A stretch of 27,459 bases of DNA from Candidatus Fibrimonadales bacterium (GTDB lineage: Bacteria; Fibrobacterota; Fibrobacteria; Fibrobacterales; Fibrobacteraceae). The notes beneath the pieces were generated by a model, which worked only from the letters and a program-made list of their open reading frames with translations, did not search any database and was not told the origin of the DNA. Location of the stretch: positions 1-27,459 of the forward strand of contig WQSA01000005.1 of the NCBI GenBank assembly GCA_009788135.1, read 5' to 3'. A program made the position numbers and the translations under genes. Below, piece after piece: positions 1 to 6,104 of this stretch (its first letter is position 1; each line of letters begins with the position of its first letter).

Positions 1-246
1 GTGCCAGACGAACTAGACATAGCAAGCAAATCCTCCTCGGTAAGACGATCTATGACCTTAAGCTCATCTGAGCAAGACAAAAAGAAAGCAAAGACAAATA
101 CGAAAAAAACAGCTAAATAACCAGATTTTCTATTTTGTAGCTTGTGCTGTGCTGTGCTGTGCTGTGCTGTGCTGTGCTGTGCTGTGCTGTGCTGTGCTGT
201 GCTGTGCTGTGCTGTGCTGTGCTGTGCTGTGCTGTGTATTATTCAT
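1..246 (-). CDS. 5' part of a putative phase-variable lipoprotein gene, currently out of frame
   Basis: This gene runs off the left edge. Reading leftwards from about 143, an open frame encodes KLQNRKSGY, a hydrophobic stretch, then the lipobox FLSC (Cys codon 72-74), then SDELKVIDRLTEEDLL and a serine-rich run, typical of an exported lipoprotein. This frame has no ATG, GTG or TTG between the repeat and the lipobox and hits a TGA at 243-245. The only upstream start is ATG 244-246, which reads MNNTQ and then HSTAQ repeats. A TATATT box 6 nt before this ATG supports it as the true start. From this ATG the present 18-copy tract leads into TAG at 130-132, so the protein is not made. Adding one 5-bp unit or removing two would join the frames. 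Function of the mature protein is unknown because only about 25 mature residues are visible. Alternatives are a decayed gene or an assembly error in the repeat count. Confidence 0.7.
143..236. repeat. Pentanucleotide tandem repeat (GCTGT on +, CACAG on -), 18 full copies plus partial ends
   Basis: Positions 146-235 are 18 perfect copies of GCTGT, with three matching bases before and one after. The unit length is not a multiple of three, and no register contains a stop codon, so copy-number change shifts the downstream frame without ending translation inside the tract. It lies between ATG 246 and the lipoprotein signal sequence on the minus strand. Tracts of this kind are the known substrate of slipped-strand mispairing in contingency loci such as Haemophilus lic1. 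Confidence 0.97.
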
Positions 247-252
247 GCAAGG

Positions 253-261
253 AATATAGAA
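253..261 (-). promoter_or_regulatory. -10 box of the repeat-bearing lipoprotein gene
   Basis: The minus strand reads TTCTATATT, with TATATT at 258-253, only 6 nt before ATG 246. The same arrangement precedes lysC, rsmI, spoVG and the DUF1015 gene. No convincing -35 was found at 17 bp. Transcription would start at or next to the ATG. The rest of the divergent gap 247-436 holds only a TAGATT box at 421-426 for the prenyltransferase gene. Confidence 0.55.
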
Positions 262-436
262 ATTTCCAGAACGTCGATTCTGAAGTTTTTACGAGCTTCA
301 CTCAACAGCTTTTAAATCCAGATACATTTTTCTCGTAAAAAGTCAACCAGCATGCAGTAGTGATATATTTTCATAGATTTCCTTCATCGTCTCTATCTGC
401 ATATTGAACCTCGATTTTTCTAGATTTATTTTTTCA

Positions 437-1312
437 ATGCTCTCGCAAATAACAGAATACGGAAAACTTGTTCGCTTTAGCCATACGCTCTTTGCGTTGC
501 CATTTGCGCTCGCTTCCATGCTCGTTGCTGCCGGCGGCTTGCCGGATGTTGAAATTATCTTGCTCATTCTGGCTTGCATGTTCACAGCGCGCAGCGGAGC
601 TATGGCTTTCAACAGGCTCGCAGATGCAAAATACGATGCGCTTAACCCACGCACTGCAAAACGACATATTCCGGCAGGGAAAATCTCAAAAAGAAATGCT
701 ATTTTGTTTATAATTGCAAACGGCACGCTCTTCGTTTTTTTTGCTTGGCTTCTAAATTCGCTCGCTTTCTATTGCGCATTGCCGCTGTTCCTGTTTCTGC
801 TCTCATACTCGCTCTGGAAAAGATTTTCCTGCCTCTCGCACTTTATGCTCGGCATTGCCATTGGCCTTAGCCCGCTCGGAGCCTGGATTGCTGTTACAGG
901 AGAATTTGCGCTTTTTCCAGCCGCTCTGGGAGCCATGCTTATGTTTTGGATGGCCGGGTTCGATATAATTTACGCTAGCCAGGATATTGAATCGGATAAA
1001 CAACTGGGCTTGCACTCCATACCGGTGAGGTTCGGAGTGCAAAAATCCATGATTATAGCCTTTTTGAGCCATATAGCCATGCTCGTCTTCGCTGCTTTTA
1101 TGGGTTTCTGGTGGAATTTGGGCTTGCCCTGGCTGGTGGCTCTGGCTATTATTGCAATTGCGCTTTTGTATATACATCTATTCAGGAAATCAAATGACTT
1201 GGACAAAGTGAATAGAGACTTTTTCTTGGCAAATATTGCGGTTAGTTTGTTGGTTATGCTCGGGCTTGGAGTCTGGGTTTTTATAGGAGATTTGAATGCG
1301 TTTGTTTCCTGA
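437..1312 (+). CDS. ubiA: UbiA-family prenyltransferase (menaquinone/ubiquinone pathway, MqnP- or UbiA-like)
   Basis: The 291-residue integral membrane protein attaches a polyprenyl chain to an aromatic ring in respiratory quinone synthesis. Two Asp-rich Mg-diphosphate motifs are visible: NRLADAKYD at residues 59-67, followed by NPRTAKR, and DIIYASQDIESD at 176-187. About eight hydrophobic helices fill the rest. I chose ATG 437 over the in-frame TTG at 404 because TTCTAGATT, resembling the local TTCTATATT promoter box, lies just before it and would leave the TTG untranscribed. The 3' end overlaps the next gene, so the two are cotranscribed. Whether the substrate is 4-hydroxybenzoate or a futalosine-pathway naphthoate cannot be told from this window. 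MqnP-like use is plausible for an anaerobe, but that is inference. Confidence 0.85.
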   Translation: MLSQITEYGKLVRFSHTLFALPFALASMLVAAGGLPDVEIILLILACMFTARSGAMAFNRLADAKYDALNPRTAKRHIPAGKISKRNAILFIIANGTLFVFFAWLLNSLAFYCALPLFLFLLSYSLWKRFSCLSHFMLGIAIGLSPLGAWIAVTGEFALFPAALGAMLMFWMAGFDIIYASQDIESDKQLGLHSIPVRFGVQKSMIIAFLSHIAMLVFAAFMGFWWNLGLPWLVALAIIAIALLYIHLFRKSNDLDKVNRDFFLANIAVSLLVMLGLGVWVFIGDLNAFVS

Positions 1313-1499
1313 CAATATAGGCTTTTGGCGCAAATGGAGCGCATACTGCATAATGTTCATTTGCAGTTGCATGCTAGCTGCCAATTTTTTCAAAGAAGAT
1401 CCCAACGTGGTGAGCGATGCCGAAACCCTCGTATGGATTGGCGGAGCCGGGCTCCTTCTGGGTTTTGTTATGCAGTTTTTGCAAAACAGGAAAAAGTGA
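1296..1499 (+). CDS. Small two-helix membrane protein, unknown function
   Basis: The 67-residue protein has two hydrophobic segments, roughly residues 13-30 (WSAYCIMFICSCMLAANF) and 46-61 (VWIGGAGLLLGFVMQF), and a basic tail QNRKK. ATG 1296 lies inside the last codons of the prenyltransferase gene and is preceded by AGGAGA at good spacing, so it is translationally coupled. Its 3' end overlaps the convergent rsmE by 32 bp. I recognise no family. The ribosome binding site, the coupling and the clean membrane profile argue that it is real. A role next to quinone synthesis is only suggested by position. Confidence 0.7.
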   Translation: MRLFPDNIGFWRKWSAYCIMFICSCMLAANFFKEDPNVVSDAETLVWIGGAGLLLGFVMQFLQNRKK

Positions 1500-2187
1500 C
1501 AATCCCCAATGCCATAAGCGGTGCTGTTGCCGCCCTTAGCCTTGTTTGCCCAAGCGATAGGAAAAAAGCTTCCTGATTCCTCAAAGCCTCAAGTTCGGCT
1601 GGGGAAAACCCTCCTTCCGGGCCTGTTAAAATGGCTATGTGAGGGGAAAGATGCGAAAAAGGCGGAGCATAAGTTTCGCCGTCTTTATCGCAAACAATCA
1701 AGTTTCCCCTAAAACTTTTTAAAAAATCGCTCAGAAAAACAGGGGGTTTTATCTCCGTTAGCCAGGATTTTCTGCTTTGCTTTAGCGCGGCAAGGCTTTT
1801 TGCCTCCATTCTGCGGCAAAGTTTGCTCAAGGTTGATTCTCTGGGCTCCAGGCTTTTCTCCGTTCTCAAAAGATGGATTGCGGCAAGCGGGAATTGCGCT
1901 GCATGAAAAGCTATGTCCTCTTCGCAATTGTCTGAAAGGCAGCTTATGGCCAGGTGAATTTTGGGCTGAGGCTCTTTCTTGCCAATGCTTTTTACCAGCG
2001 CTTTGCAGGCTTTGGGGTTAGGCTCCAAAAGCTCGGCTTCCGCTAAACTGCCCTTTCCATCACATAAAACCAATGAATCGCCGGCGCGAGCTCTGAAAGA
2101 TTTTGCTATATGGGAGCTTTCATCCGAATTCAAGAGAACTTCGCCCAGATGCAGTTCTTCAATGAAAAAATTACTGTCTAGTTGCAT
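1468..2187 (-). CDS. rsmE: 16S rRNA (uracil-1498-N3)-methyltransferase RsmE
   Basis: RsmE methylates U1498 in helix 44 of 16S rRNA using S-adenosylmethionine. The 239-residue product has the normal family length, with an N-terminal RNA-binding part and a C-terminal SPOUT (knotted) methyltransferase domain. Key motifs are TGPEGGFSPAE at residues 188-198 and SLGQTRLRAATAPL at 211-224, which form the cofactor knot. The start ATG at 2187 is only 4 nt from the 3' end of the upstream tRNA-Ser on the same strand, leaving no room for a normal ribosome binding site, so the message is probably released by tRNA 3' processing. The 3' end overlaps the convergent small membrane protein gene. Confidence 0.93.
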   Translation of the reverse strand: MQLDSNFFIEELHLGEVLLNSDESSHIAKSFRARAGDSLVLCDGKGSLAEAELLEPNPKACKALVKSIGKKEPQPKIHLAISCLSDNCEEDIAFHAAQFPLAAIHLLRTEKSLEPRESTLSKLCRRMEAKSLAALKQSRKSWLTEIKPPVFLSDFLKSFRGNLIVCDKDGETYAPPFSHLSPHIAILTGPEGGFSPAELEALRNQEAFFLSLGQTRLRAATAPLMALGIVTFSCFAKTA

Positions 2188-2191
2188 TTAG

Positions 2192-2274
2192 AAGAGGGAG
2201 AGGGATTCGAACCCTCGTTACGTGAGTAAACACGCTTTCCAAGCGTGCGCCTTAAACCACTCGGCCATCCCTCC
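2192..2274 (-). tRNA. tRNA-Ser (GGA anticodon)
   Basis: The minus strand folds as a class II tRNA. It has acceptor GGAGGGA at 2274-2268, D arm GCCGAGTGGTTTAAGGC, anticodon stem CACGC/GCGTG with loop TTGGAAA (anticodon GGA), a long variable arm with stem TTAC/GTAA, and T arm GAGGG-TTCGAAT-CCCTC. The 3' acceptor strand is TCCCTCT, giving a G1-U72 wobble and an apparent U73 discriminator, which is unusual for tRNA-Ser, where G73 is the rule. CCA is not encoded. rsmE starts 4 nt downstream. Confidence 0.93.
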
Positions 2275-2291
2275 TAGAAGATGGGAATATA

Positions 2292-2320
2292 AATTTAGCA
2301 TTTTTTTGCAGTTTTGTCAA
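2292..2320 (-). promoter_or_regulatory. Promoter of tRNA-Ser-rsmE
   Basis: On the minus strand a perfect -35 TTGACA (2320-2315) and a -10 TAAATT (2297-2292) are separated by 17 bp. Predicted initiation near 2285 is about 11 nt before the tRNA 5' end. It overlaps the region used in the opposite direction by degQ. Confidence 0.7.
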
Positions 2321-2335
2321 ATAATTTCTATAGTT

Positions 2336-2344
2336 TTCTATATT
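2336..2344 (+). promoter_or_regulatory. Likely -10 region of the DegQ-type protease gene
   Basis: TTCTATATT here, with a second TTCTATAGT-like copy just upstream, precedes ATG 2371 by 26 nt. A TTGTCA at 2314-2319 could be a -35, though its 19-bp spacing is long. Unlike several neighbours this gene has a proper leader with a GGAGG ribosome binding site. Confidence 0.45.
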
Positions 2345-2370
2345 TTCACAAAAATATTGCGGAGGAAGAA

Positions 2371-3876
2371 ATGAAATCCAAAAAAACTCATTTGTCGCCA
2401 ATTTATTTCGCTGTTATAGGAGCGGTTCTTTTCACTTGCTCTGCCGGCAGTACAAATCCGAGCTCGTCAAGTGCGCAGTTGCAAACTCTGACGCCTGTGG
2501 CAATGCCAAAAGCGGCAACGCCGTCTCTGGAGTCTTTTCGCTATGAAATAGCGGATTTGGCGGAAAAACTGATTCCAACCGTGGTCACCATCCAAACGGA
2601 GGCTACCATAAAAATAAATGACCGGGGAGGTTTTTTTGGGTTCGGAGACGATTTCTTTGACCAATTCTTCTTTGGCCCGCAACGGCAACAGCAGAAACCT
2701 AAAGAAAGGGAACACAAGCAGCAGGGGCAGGGTTCCGGCGTGATAGTATCTTCTTCCGGGCAGATTTTGACCAATAACCACGTGGTTCATGGGGCAGATC
2801 AGATAAAAGTTACGCTCTCGGACAAAAGGGAATTCAAGGCAAAGGTCGTGGGAACAGACTCGCTTACCGATGTAGCGGTTATTCAGATAGAAGATGATGT
2901 AAAAGATTTGCCAACCGCTCCGCTTGGAAACTCGGATGCGCTTAGAGTGGGAGAATGGGTAATTGCGATAGGAAGCCCTTTCAAGCTTTCGCAAACGGTT
3001 ACAAAAGGAATTGTCTCGGCAAAGGGCGTTCACGGGCGTGGAATTACCAGCTACGAAAACTTTATACAAACGGATGCCGCAATAAATATGGGAAATTCGG
3101 GCGGCGGATTGTTCAATTTGGCTGGCGAGCTTATAGGTATAAATACTGCGATTTTGAGCAGAAATGGAGGTTTTCAGGGCATAGGCTTTGCAATACCCGT
3201 TAACTGGGCGAGCAATATAATGAACGATTTGCTAAAAGATGGCAAGGTGAGCCGAGGCTGGCTTGGGGTAAGTATTCAGGACATAGACCCAGGCATTGCG
3301 AAAGCTTTGAACTTAAATCCAGCGAAAGGCGGGTTGATTAACGAGGTTTTCGAAGATTCGCCTGCGGAAAAGGGCGGAATAAAGGCTGGCGACGTGGTTC
3401 GTTCCATAAACGGCAAGGCTATAGAAGATGCAAATGATTTGAGAAATACCGTTGCCGGGCTTCGCCCAGGCGAAAAAGCCGAATTCGAGGTTTTAAGAGA
3501 CGGAAAAACTTTAAAATTGAAGGTAAATATAGCCTTGCGCGACGAAAACAGCCTGGCTGGCGTTATGCCAGAGTCGAAAGACGATAAAAAAGCGCCTGTA
3601 AATGCGTGGGGAATTCAAGCGACAGAGCTAACCAAGGAACAAAAGAAAGGGGCTGGGCTTTCAGAGTCTTCCGCTGGGGTGCTCGTAGCTTCTGTTACGG
3701 ACAAGTCTCCTGCTGAAAAGGCCGGCATAAAGAAAGGCGATATAATCTTGGTTGCAAACAATAAGTACATGGCGAGCTTAAAGGATTTCAATGCCGCTTT
3801 TGGTACGGAAGCCAAGACTATTTTGCTGCTGGTAAGGCGCTCTGGTTCGCAATTCTACACGGTTTTGGAAAAATAG
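2371..3876 (+). CDS. degQ: DegP/DegQ (HtrA) family periplasmic serine protease with two PDZ domains, predicted lipoprotein
   Basis: HtrA proteases degrade or refold damaged envelope proteins. ATG 2371 follows GCGGAGGAAGAA, a strong Shine-Dalgarno; an upstream in-frame TTG at 2314 lacks one. The 501-residue product begins with a signal peptide ending in LFTC (Cys23) and a serine-rich linker, so it is probably lipid-anchored, which is unusual for DegP/DegQ. The trypsin-like domain has the triad His137 (TNNHVV), Asp167 (SLTDVAV) and Ser243 (GNSGGG). A glutamine-rich loop near 105-120 resembles the LA loop. PDZ1 spans about 285-380 and PDZ2 about 415-500. It stands alone between divergent tRNA-Ser-rsmE and the structured gap at 3877-4170. 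Confidence 0.93.
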   Translation: MKSKKTHLSPIYFAVIGAVLFTCSAGSTNPSSSSAQLQTLTPVAMPKAATPSLESFRYEIADLAEKLIPTVVTIQTEATIKINDRGGFFGFGDDFFDQFFFGPQRQQQKPKEREHKQQGQGSGVIVSSSGQILTNNHVVHGADQIKVTLSDKREFKAKVVGTDSLTDVAVIQIEDDVKDLPTAPLGNSDALRVGEWVIAIGSPFKLSQTVTKGIVSAKGVHGRGITSYENFIQTDAAINMGNSGGGLFNLAGELIGINTAILSRNGGFQGIGFAIPVNWASNIMNDLLKDGKVSRGWLGVSIQDIDPGIAKALNLNPAKGGLINEVFEDSPAEKGGIKAGDVVRSINGKAIEDANDLRNTVAGLRPGEKAEFEVLRDGKTLKLKVNIALRDENSLAGVMPESKDDKKAPVNAWGIQATELTKEQKKGAGLSESSAGVLVASVTDKSPAEKAGIKKGDIILVANNKYMASLKDFNAAFGTEAKTILLLVRRSGSQFYTVLEK

Positions 3877-4170
3877 CTTGAATTTTGAAGTTTAAAAAGA
3901 GGTAGTGCTGAATCACTGAGGCCCCAACCCTCAGTTCCCCTCCGACTCAGCACTACCAGAAATATGAATAACCGTAGCGGCTCGCAGCCTGCAAAATGAG
4001 GGATTTGGAGGGAAAAGGGACGTCGTATTCAGAAAAGCAGATACACGCGCACGTAAGGAACTGGATGGATTTTCCATAACTCTAATGGTTGAAGTATTGC
4101 TCCCCTAATTGACATAATACAAATATAGTAAATTTTTTTTGGAAAATCAAGGTTTTTTTTGAAAAAAAAT
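3877..4170. other. 294-bp intergenic region with RNA-like structure, no protein gene
   Basis: This lies between convergent degQ and the CapA-family gene, the largest gene-free stretch in the window. Besides the hairpin at 3901-3957 it has short inverted repeats (GGCT...AGCC around 3979-3989; a near-palindrome around ACGCGCACGT at 4043-4056). A TACTATATT-like box lies near 4125-4135 on the minus strand. A minus-strand transcript of about 200-230 nt ending at the T-run near 3893 would be the size of 6S RNA or a similar small RNA, but I could not match it to a family. The stretch 4128-4170 is mostly A/T runs. Confidence 0.3.
3891..3957 (-). terminator. Strong branched hairpin followed by a T-run on the minus strand
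   Basis: GGTAGTGCTGA (3901-3911) pairs perfectly with TCAGCACTACC (3947-3957). Nested inside, ACTGAGG (3915-3921) pairs with CCTCAGT (3929-3935). On the minus strand the stem is followed by TCTTTTTAAA, as in an intrinsic terminator. On the plus strand no T-run follows, so it would serve capA or a small RNA rather than degQ. Confidence 0.55.
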
Positions 4171-5268
4171 TCATTTATGGCTTTTTTGCGGTAAATTTCG
4201 CAAAATTTTCTTTGTATCCTCAAAAAATAGCTCCATTGCCTCCCTTTCTGCTGGCTTCATGTTGTATTCTTTGCAGGGAGCTTCCTTTTTTGTACATTCC
4301 GGGAGAATTCTAAAGGCATATCCGTTGCTTTTGTTGAACCTGTGAACCCAGAAAGGCACATAGCCGTAATCTATGATTTTAGTCCTGCTACTATTTTTTA
4401 GCAAAGTTACATCAAAAACTATTCCGCCGTCGGTGCCTCTGTCCCTTTGATTTGAAATAAAATTGCCAAGGGAATATACAACTGGCACGGAATCTTTGTA
4501 TCCGGGAACATAAATTTTTCCAAAAGGCTGGACTACGTGCGGGTGACTGCCTATTATCAATCTAACCCCGTGTAAAGCCAAAAAATGGGCAAGTTCCCTT
4601 TGTTCCTCGTTTTCCTTGAGTTCATACTCTTTGCCCCAGTGCATAAAGGCTATTATAAAATCCGGCTCTGCCATCTTTGCCTTTTTTATATCGGCAGCAA
4701 TTAAAACAGTGTCTATGCGGTTGACTACGTTTGGAGTCTCTTCCACAAGCATGTTCGTTCCGTAGGTATAATTTAATAGCGCTATTTTGATTCCGTTTTT
4801 TTCGACAATAAGTGGGTAATTCCTGTCTTTTTCCGCCGTATCTCTATATATTCCAAAGTGTTTCAGCTCCATGGAGTCCAAAACCGAGAGCGTGCGCTCC
4901 AAGCCCTTCTTGCCTCCATCCAGGGAATGGTTGTTGGCAGTAGCTATTATGTCAAACCCGGCATCTTTTATGGCGAACATGGATTCGTCGGGAGAGGAAA
5001 ACCTCGGGTATCCAGTGTAAGGTTCCCCAGCCAGGGTATGCTCCAGATTTATCAGTGCAAGGTCTGCGCCTGAAAAGTAGGGCTTGAGATGTTTGAAAAC
5101 GGGCCTGTAGTCGTAGCCCTTGCCCCCTTTGGCATCTCTTTTGGCAGCGCTTATTTGCGTGGTATGCCCCATTATATCACCTGCAAAAATCAGGCGCAAA
5201 GTGGTTTCTTCCGCCAAAATGAGGGAAAAACCGAGAAAAAAAGCAAAAATAATGGTCTTTATGGACAT
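4171..5268 (-). CDS. CapA-family (poly-gamma-glutamate synthesis type) metallophosphoesterase-like exported protein
   Basis: The 365-residue protein has a signal peptide (MSIKTIIFAFFLGFSLILA, residues 1-19) and the CapA/PgsA fold, which is related to calcineurin-like phosphoesterases. Family motifs are FAGDIMGH near residue 29, INLEHTL, ANNHSLD, MHWGKEY and GSHPHVVQPF. Members are involved in anchoring or making poly-gamma-glutamate, but many stand-alone copies have no assigned reaction. No capB or capC partner is visible here, so a capsule role is not supported. The start ATG follows AAAGAG and is separated by only 29 bp from the divergent xthA. The nearest terminator is the hairpin at 3891-3957. 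Confidence 0.85.
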   Translation of the reverse strand: MSIKTIIFAFFLGFSLILAEETTLRLIFAGDIMGHTTQISAAKRDAKGGKGYDYRPVFKHLKPYFSGADLALINLEHTLAGEPYTGYPRFSSPDESMFAIKDAGFDIIATANNHSLDGGKKGLERTLSVLDSMELKHFGIYRDTAEKDRNYPLIVEKNGIKIALLNYTYGTNMLVEETPNVVNRIDTVLIAADIKKAKMAEPDFIIAFMHWGKEYELKENEEQRELAHFLALHGVRLIIGSHPHVVQPFGKIYVPGYKDSVPVVYSLGNFISNQRDRGTDGGIVFDVTLLKNSSRTKIIDYGYVPFWVHRFNKSNGYAFRILPECTKKEAPCKEYNMKPAEREAMELFFEDTKKILRNLPQKSHK

Positions 5269-5297
5269 TTCTCTTTAAAATTACTAAATTTTATCTT

Positions 5298-6104
5298 ATG
5301 ATTATTTTTAGTTGGAATGTGAACGGGATCCGCTCGGCAGTCCAAAAAGGCTTTGCTGAGTGGTTTGCAAAGATGGATCCGGACATTCTGTGCTTGCAAG
5401 AGGTAAGAGCTGAAGATGAGCAAATACCTGACGAGATTCGAAATTTCCCCGGTTATAATTCTTTTTGGACTGCGTGCCAAAAGAAAAAGGGTTACAGCGG
5501 AGTTGGCATTTATTCAAAAATTGATCCTGAAACAGTTAATCATGGTTTTGGCATAAAAGAATTTGATGAAGAGGGCCGCGTGGTGCAGCTCGTTTTTCCG
5601 GACTGGGTGCTGAACAGCATATATTTTCCAAACGGCGCTCAAAGCGACGAGAGGCTGGACTACAAGCTCCGTTTTTACGATGCCTTTTTGGAAAATGCGC
5701 TTATGTGGCTTTCTCACGGCAAACACGTGGTAACCGTTGGAGATTACAATACCTGCCACAAAGAAATTGATATTGCCCGCCCAAAAGAAAACGAAGGCAT
5801 CAGCGGATTTTTGCCAATTGAACGTGCCTGGCTGGATAAATATGTTGAAAACGGCTTTGTGGATTCATTCAGAGTTTTGCACCCAACTCAAAAAGATGCA
5901 TATACCTGGTGGAGCAACAGGGGCAGAGCAAGGGAAAGCAACGTGGGCTGGCGTTTGGATTACGCTTTTGTGGATGGCGGTTTGAAGAGCTGCATTACGA
6001 ATGCTTCTGTGCATCCAGAAGTTATGATGAGCGACCATTGCCCCATAAGCATAGAGCTGGAAGTCCCGTTCCCTCCTTTACTTTCTCCAGGGGAAATTGT
6101 GTAG
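5298..6104 (+). CDS. xthA: Exodeoxyribonuclease III / AP endonuclease
   Basis: This enzyme cleaves DNA 5' of abasic sites and removes 3' blocking groups in base excision repair. The 268-residue product has the usual length and the endonuclease/exonuclease/phosphatase fold. Active-site residues are visible: Asn7 (SWNVNG), Glu35 (CLQEVR), Tyr109 (SIYFPNG), Asp149 and Asn151 (VGDYN), and Asp246-His247 (MSDHCP). The ATG follows an A/T-rich 29-bp divergent gap with TAAATT near 5283, so the message has little or no leader. The 3' end overlaps the convergent outer-membrane protein gene by 27 bp, giving a slightly longer C-terminus than necessary (LSPGEIV). Confidence 0.95.
   Translation: MIIFSWNVNGIRSAVQKGFAEWFAKMDPDILCLQEVRAEDEQIPDEIRNFPGYNSFWTACQKKKGYSGVGIYSKIDPETVNHGFGIKEFDEEGRVVQLVFPDWVLNSIYFPNGAQSDERLDYKLRFYDAFLENALMWLSHGKHVVTVGDYNTCHKEIDIARPKENEGISGFLPIERAWLDKYVENGFVDSFRVLHPTQKDAYTWWSNRGRARESNVGWRLDYAFVDGGLKSCITNASVHPEVMMSDHCPISIELEVPFPPLLSPGEIV

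Noticed and set aside
144..338. Plus-strand ORF of 64 codons reading LCCAV repeats
   Set aside because: It is the complement of the CACAG tract; any frame through this 5-bp repeat is open. It starts with a GTG inside the repeat and has no promoter or ribosome binding site, whereas the minus strand has a promoter box, ATG and signal peptide.
2314..2370. Longer DegQ start at TTG 2314
   Set aside because: It would overlap the promoter boxes and put 19 residues before a good signal peptide; ATG 2371 has a strong GGAGG.
2467..3069. 200-codon antisense frame inside degQ
   Set aside because: Shadow of a clearly coding gene with intact catalytic triad and PDZ domains; no recognisable product or initiation signal.
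4153..4169. T8-G-A8 palindrome after the CapA-family gene as a terminator
   Set aside because: The stem is A/T only with a one-base loop and is too weak; the G/C-containing hairpin at 3901-3957 is a better candidate.
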